9,195 bases of DNA. Origin: Palsa-1392 sp036493915. Its GTDB lineage: Bacteria; Verrucomicrobiota; Verrucomicrobiia; Chthoniobacterales; UBA10450. The DNA lies in the NCBI GenBank assembly GCA_036493915.1, contig DASXPA010000202.1, positions 1 to 9,195 of the forward strand. Direction: 5' to 3'. A program made the position numbers and the translations under genes. The stretch's first letter is position 1, and every line of letters begins with the position of its first letter. This document shows positions 6,238-9,195 of the stretch, piece by piece. The notes beneath the pieces were generated by a model. That model was not told the origin of the DNA. It did no database searches and saw only the letters and a list, made by a program, of their open reading frames with translations.

Positions 6238-6768
6238 ATGAAATTTCGGCCTTCTCTTTTCGGGGCGCTCCTGGCGTGCATGGCCGTGGGCGCTTTCTTT
6301 TTCTCCGGTTGTTCGACGATCAGTTCTCGCATCGACGAGAATCGCGCCACCTTCGAACACCTTTCGCAAAGGGATCAGGCGCTCGTTAGGGAGGGAAGGA
6401 TTCGCGGCGGGATGTCCCAGGAAGCGGTTTACCTCGCCTGGGGGCGGCCGCAGCAGAAAGCGGTCGGGGCGATACACAACGTGCCGACGGAGACGTGGGT
6501 CTACACGATCGCAACGACGGTGCCGGGCTACGGCTACGGCGGCTTCTATGGCTCCGGCTTTTACGGCGGCGGCTTCTATGGTGGCTTTGCCGGTCCGATC
6601 GGCTATTACGGGCGCCATCGCGGCCACCGCTTTTACGGGGCGTATTTCGATCCGTTCTATGATCCCTTTTACTATCCCTTCTCGCCCACAATCACGCAGC
6701 CGGAGAAGACGGTATCGTTTCAACGCGGGAGGGTGATTGCCTTCCAGTTTTTGGCGCCGACTTACTAG
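6238..6768 (+). CDS. BamE/SmpA-like lipoprotein with Gly/Tyr-rich insert
   Basis: From the ATG at 6238 the product has 176 residues. It opens with a lipoprotein signal (MKFRPSLFGALLACMAVGAF, then FFSGC), giving lipidated C25; the usual residue at -3 is Leu, here Phe. A TTG at 6205 is in frame but would add 11 residues before the signal, so I rejected it. Residues about 45-92 (GRIRGGMSQEAVYLAWGRPQ...TETWVYT) match the SmpA/OmlA/BamE-type pattern of Gly-Met-Ser, helix, Trp-Gly-x-Pro, then Trp-x-Tyr strand. Residues 97-148 are a low-complexity tract of Gly, Tyr and Phe (GFYG repeats, then FDPFYDPFYYPF), and a final strand (VSFQRGRVIAFQF) completes the fold. True BamE belongs to the outer-membrane assembly complex; this protein is too divergent to assign that role, so I leave it unnamed. 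Confidence 0.85.
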   Translation: MKFRPSLFGALLACMAVGAFFFSGCSTISSRIDENRATFEHLSQRDQALVREGRIRGGMSQEAVYLAWGRPQQKAVGAIHNVPTETWVYTIATTVPGYGYGGFYGSGFYGGGFYGGFAGPIGYYGRHRGHRFYGAYFDPFYDPFYYPFSPTITQPEKTVSFQRGRVIAFQFLAPTY

Positions 6769-6832
6769 GAATCGCGAGGACTCAGGGAACTGTTGCTGGC
6801 GGTTGCCAATTGTTAGGGGGAAACGCGGACCG

Positions 6833-7774
6833 TCACGCGCTCTGGACGAGTCGCCTAACGAGATCCTCCACGGTGACGATGCCGGTGAGCTTGCGCCGCC
6901 GGTCGACCACCGCCGCGAGCGTGAGCCGCGCCGCGCGCAGACGGCGGATGATGCGATAGGCCGATTCGTTTTCCGCCGCGGTGACGAGCCGGCGACTGTA
7001 ATCTCGCAACGCTCGCCGTGGTCGCGAATCGAGGAGCACATCGAAGACGTTGACCAAACCGAGAGCCACACCTTTCGAAATAATCGGCACCCGATCGACG
7101 CCGGTCTTCGCGCTCAGTTGCAAGAGCTCCGCCACGCTTGCGTCGGGCTTGACCGCGATGACTTTGCGCAGCGGCTGCATGACGTCCGCCACTTTTACGG
7201 TGCGGAAATCGACGATATTGTGAATCATCGCCCGCTCGGCGGAAGTGAGCGCGCCCTGCAGTTCGCTTTCGACCGTGAGCTGTTTCAAGTCCTCACGCGC
7301 GGCGAACATCCGCGGCGTCGCAGTTCTCTTCCGCAACCAGAGGCGGCCGAAAAGCGCGCCGAGCTCGAGCACTGGCCAGAAAACGCGCGAGGTGAACTCG
7401 AGCAGGCCTGCGAGGCCGGCGAGCGCGCGGTAGGGGAAGCGGCGGAAGAGTGATTTCGGCAGCACGCCGAGCATGAAGAGGTAAATCGGGCCGGCAAGGA
7501 GGAGAGCGATCGGATAACCCCAACCGCCTAACGAACGCACGAGCCGGCGCGTCAAAAGCAGCAGGCCGGTGATGTCGGCGAGATTGGTCACGAGGAGGAT
7601 GGTAACGAGGAGCCGCTCCGGCTTTTTCAGTAACCGGTCGAGGAGCATGGCGGAGCGATTGCGCAATTTCACCTGATGACGCAGCCGCACTTGGTCGAGC
7701 GAGAGCAGGCCCGCCTCGATTCCCGCGTAAACGAAAGAGACCACCCAGCAGCAGAAAATAATGACCCAGGAAAT
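6833..7774 (-). CDS. CNNM/DUF21 and CBS-domain membrane protein lacking CorC_HlyC domain
   Basis: This 314-residue protein (ATG at 7775-7777, so the coding sequence in fact reaches base 7777) belongs to the CorC/HlyC-type CNNM family linked to Mg2+/Co2+ transport. A DUF21 membrane part (1-150) has segments near 3-25, 57-77, 87-108 and 118-147, with EAGLLSL (21-27) and the conserved LPKSL (106-110). A CBS pair follows: one at about 195-250 (VADVMQPLRKVIAV, DRVPIISKGVALGLVNVFDV) and one at about 258-312 (LTGIVTVEDLVRRL). It stops right after the second CBS domain, so the C-terminal CorC_HlyC domain of the neighbour is missing. Its ATG overlaps the TGA of the upstream paralogue (ATGA), a clear sign of translational coupling, and a heteromeric complex is a reasonable inference. 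The missing domain may be genuine architecture, since many short CNNM proteins end here. Confidence 0.9.
   Translation of the reverse strand: MSWVIIFCCWVVSFVYAGIEAGLLSLDQVRLRHQVKLRNRSAMLLDRLLKKPERLLVTILLVTNLADITGLLLLTRRLVRSLGGWGYPIALLLAGPIYLFMLGVLPKSLFRRFPYRALAGLAGLLEFTSRVFWPVLELGALFGRLWLRKRTATPRMFAAREDLKQLTVESELQGALTSAERAMIHNIVDFRTVKVADVMQPLRKVIAVKPDASVAELLQLSAKTGVDRVPIISKGVALGLVNVFDVLLDSRPRRALRDYSRRLVTAAENESAYRIIRRLRAARLTLAAVVDRRRKLTGIVTVEDLVRRLVQSA
6853..6860 (-). repeat. CGTTAGGC word, in short CNNM gene
   Basis: Perfect copy on the coding (minus) strand near the C-terminal end of the gene. It is read as ctC-GTT-AGG-Cga (Leu-Val-Arg-Arg), with the AGG arginine codon. Confidence 0.75.
7526..7533 (-). 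repeat. CGTTAGGC word, in short CNNM gene
   Basis: Perfect copy on the coding (minus) strand, read as tCG-TTA-GGC (Ser-Leu-Gly) between membrane segments two and three. Confidence 0.75.
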
Positions 7775-9063
7775 CATGATTCCGCGGCGCCGTTTTCGCC
7801 CGGCTCCTCTTCGGTGACCGCCGCGGTTCGTTCGAGGAGAATCTCTTCGATCCGCTTCCGGCTCACCCGGCGCACGGTGAGATTGAGTCGCGGAAGTTCG
7901 AGCTTCGCGCCAACGTTAGGCAAATAGCCGAGCCGGTTAAAAACAAAGCCGCCAATGGTGTCGATCCCTTCCGCCTGCAACTCGAAACCGAGATGCTCGG
8001 TGAGATCGTCGAGTCGCGCGTTGCCGCTGACGAGAAATCGCCCTTCCTCGAGTGGCTCGATGTAAAGCTCAGCATCGCCCAACGGCGCCGCGTCACTGAT
8101 GATTTCCTCGATGATGTCGTCGAGCGTGATGATGCCCTCCGTCCCACCAAATTCATCGACGACGATGGCGAGCCCTTGTCGGTGCGAGAGAAACTGCCGG
8201 AGTAAATCCATCGCGCCCATCGTCTCCGGGACAAAGGACGGCGGAATGAGTGTCTCGGTGTACGGTCGCGACGGACTGAGAAGAAAGCTTTTCACATCGA
8301 CGATCCCGACAATCTGATCCGGCGTCTCCGCATAGACTGGCACCCGCCGATGGCGCCGCTCCTGCAAACGCGCGATCGCCTCCTCGTTAGGCAAATCATC
8401 CGGGATCGCGAAAGTGTCGACTCTCGGCGTCATGCAATCCTTCGCTGTCTTGTCGCCGAGCTTGATGATTTCCTGGATCATCTCGCCCTCGGACTCCTGC
8501 AGGCTGCCTTCCTCCTCGCCCATCTCGACGAGCGTCTCGAGTTCCTCGTCGCTGATCTTCCGTCGCACTCGCAACGACGCCGGCGTCAGCCGATCGATCA
8601 CCCCCGCGCTCACGCTCTCGAGCGCGCGTCCGACGCGATCGAGCAGCGGGAGGAGGACGTTGAGGGTGAAAACACCGAGCGTGGAGAGCCGATACGGTTT
8701 CGAGATCGCGAGCAGCTTCGGAGTTAAATCGCAGAGCAAAACGATGACCGCAAAAATGGCGAGCGCCGCCAGCCACTCCGGCAGTTGCGCCGCGAGCGGT
8801 CCTTCCCAAATGAGAACGAGACAAAGAATGATCAGCGGGACATTGATGAGCGTGCCGCCGAGAAGAAGAACGTTGAGGACGCGGCGCGGGCTGTCGCGAA
8901 AGAGGCGGAGGAAATCGGTCAGCGACGGATGATGATCGTGCAGCCGCTGAATCTGATGGCTCTTGAGTGAGAAGAGCGCCGTCTCCAGGCCGGAGAAAAG
9001 TGCCGAGAAAAAAATCAGCACCGCGATCGCGCCGAGGAGGATCGTTAGGCCGGCACCTGTCAT
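7774..9063 (-). CDS. CorC/HlyC-family CNNM protein with CBS pair
   Basis: The full-length member of the pair, 429 residues from the ATG at 9063; a GTG at 9090 would add nine basic residues before the first helix and is less likely. The DUF21/CNNM part shows membrane segments at about 4-24, 62-86, 97-115 and 129-145, with the family signatures SGLETALFSL (24-33) and LTPKLLA (113-119). SDEELETLVEMGEEEGSL (171-188) and EGEMIQEIIKL precede a CBS pair: MTPRVDTFAIP starts the first (about 211-262), and VVDEFGGTEGIITLDDIIEE ends the second (about 272-324). A CorC_HlyC domain closes it (about 330-406, with RFLVSGNARLDDL and DTIGGFVFNRLGYLPNVGA). Family members act in Mg2+ or Co2+ efflux or resistance, not usually haemolysis; the ion here is unknown. 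It is the first gene of a two-gene unit with the shorter paralogue. Confidence 0.93.
   Translation of the reverse strand: MTGAGLTILLGAIAVLIFFSALFSGLETALFSLKSHQIQRLHDHHPSLTDFLRLFRDSPRRVLNVLLLGGTLINVPLIILCLVLIWEGPLAAQLPEWLAALAIFAVIVLLCDLTPKLLAISKPYRLSTLGVFTLNVLLPLLDRVGRALESVSAGVIDRLTPASLRVRRKISDEELETLVEMGEEEGSLQESEGEMIQEIIKLGDKTAKDCMTPRVDTFAIPDDLPNEEAIARLQERRHRRVPVYAETPDQIVGIVDVKSFLLSPSRPYTETLIPPSFVPETMGAMDLLRQFLSHRQGLAIVVDEFGGTEGIITLDDIIEEIISDAAPLGDAELYIEPLEEGRFLVSGNARLDDLTEHLGFELQAEGIDTIGGFVFNRLGYLPNVGAKLELPRLNLTVRRVSRKRIEEILLERTAAVTEEEPGENGAAES
7914..7921 (+). repeat. CGTTAGGC word, in CorC_HlyC domain
   Basis: Perfect copy antisense to the CorC-type gene, where it is read as ttG-CCT-AAC-Gtt (Leu-Pro-Asn-Val). 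It is followed by AAAT, as is the copy at 8385. Confidence 0.75.
8385..8392 (+). repeat. CGTTAGGC word, in first CBS domain
   Basis: Perfect copy antisense to the CorC-type gene, read as ttG-CCT-AAC-Gag (Leu-Pro-Asn-Glu). It has the preferred CT before the word. Confidence 0.75.
9043..9050 (+). repeat. CGTTAGGC word, at N-terminus of CorC-type gene
   Basis: Perfect copy antisense to the CorC-type gene, read as gGC-CTA-ACG (Gly-Leu-Thr) four codons into the protein. Confidence 0.75.
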
Positions 9064-9161
9064 CCGCGAGCCGCGGCGGTGTGTGCGCACCAGCCCCTCA
9101 ATCGAAAAATCCCGCCTGCCCGGTTGCCGGTCATCTCAGCCGCCGCGAATCTAAGCTCTCC

Positions 9162-9195
9162 GTGAACAAAGACCAAAGAATTTCCCAGCTCGTCG
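9162..9195 (+). CDS. Possible 5' end of a divergent gene, cut by the window
   Basis: A GTG at 9162 opens a plus-strand frame (M/V-NKDQRISQLV) that stays open to the window edge. It would be divergent from the CorC-type gene, with a 98-base gap. Only 11 codons are visible and there is no clear ribosome-binding site, so this is little more than a placeholder; I cannot name a family. Confidence 0.22.
   Translation, partial: MNKDQRISQLV

Noticed and set aside
6769..6832. Terminator between the convergent lipoprotein and CNNM genes
   Set aside because: Only a 4-bp stem (TGGC-GGTT-GCCA, around 6796-6810) is visible, without a T-run on either strand.
6151..7071. A 306-codon minus-strand open frame
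   Set aside because: It crosses the BamE-like lipoprotein gene and the end of the short CNNM gene, is rich in Arg/Ser low-complexity sequence and matches no family. It is a high-GC antisense shadow.
5700..9030. Three copies of HIP1-like GCGATCGC (5700, 8372, 9023)
   Set aside because: Expectation is about 0.3, so three is a mild excess at best, and GATCGC-type words are generally common in high-GC coding DNA. Too few to call a signature.

Overview
The window is high-GC bacterial chromosomal DNA, tightly packed and without rRNA, tRNA, CRISPR, integrase or transposase. The gene mix points to a Gram-negative soil-type bacterium: two lipoproteins, a BamE-like fold, a radical-SAM MoaA and CorC/CNNM proteins. 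Weak or absent Shine-Dalgarno sequences and the gene content make Verrucomicrobiota my best guess, with Acidobacteriota or a relative possible. That taxonomic call is inference and low confidence.

Layout. (1) 1-2377, plus strand: the tail of an unknown gene, a three-helix membrane protein of an uncharacterised family, then 18 bases later (to the preferred start) a peptidoglycan-binding protein with a GH75 chitosanase-like domain. (2) 2378-2543: a short spacer with a hairpin repeat inside a possible 140-bp element. (3) 2544-6142, minus strand, transcribed right to left: moaA, moaC, mog (molybdenum cofactor synthesis, close spacing, surely one operon), then a lipoprotein with a GIN/DUF2807 solenoid domain, then a TMEM164/YwaF-type membrane protein. 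(4) 6238-6768, plus strand: a small lipoprotein with a BamE/SmpA-like domain interrupted by a Gly/Tyr-rich tract, divergent from moaA. (5) 6833-9063, minus strand: two CNNM/CBS (CorC-type) membrane proteins that overlap by 4 bases, the first full-length and the second lacking the C-terminal CorC_HlyC domain. (6) 9064-9195: a short divergent region and perhaps the start of another plus-strand gene.

How the genes work together. MoaA and MoaC convert GTP to cyclic pyranopterin monophosphate, and Mog adenylylates molybdopterin before molybdate insertion; MoaD, MoaE and MoeA are not here. The two CorC-type proteins look like translationally coupled partners in divalent-cation handling. The membrane protein and GH75 protein look like a co-expressed pair acting at or near the envelope.

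The most striking signal is not a gene. The octamer CGTTAGGC (complement GCCTAACG) occurs eight times perfectly, and six more times with one mismatch keeping GTTAG, where base composition predicts about 0.4 perfect copies. The copies lie inside unrelated genes, in both orientations and in all four reading frames that avoid stop codons, so they encode different amino acids. This looks like selection on DNA: an uptake-type, polarity or other genome-wide signature word. Two copies form a perfect inverted repeat within moaC.
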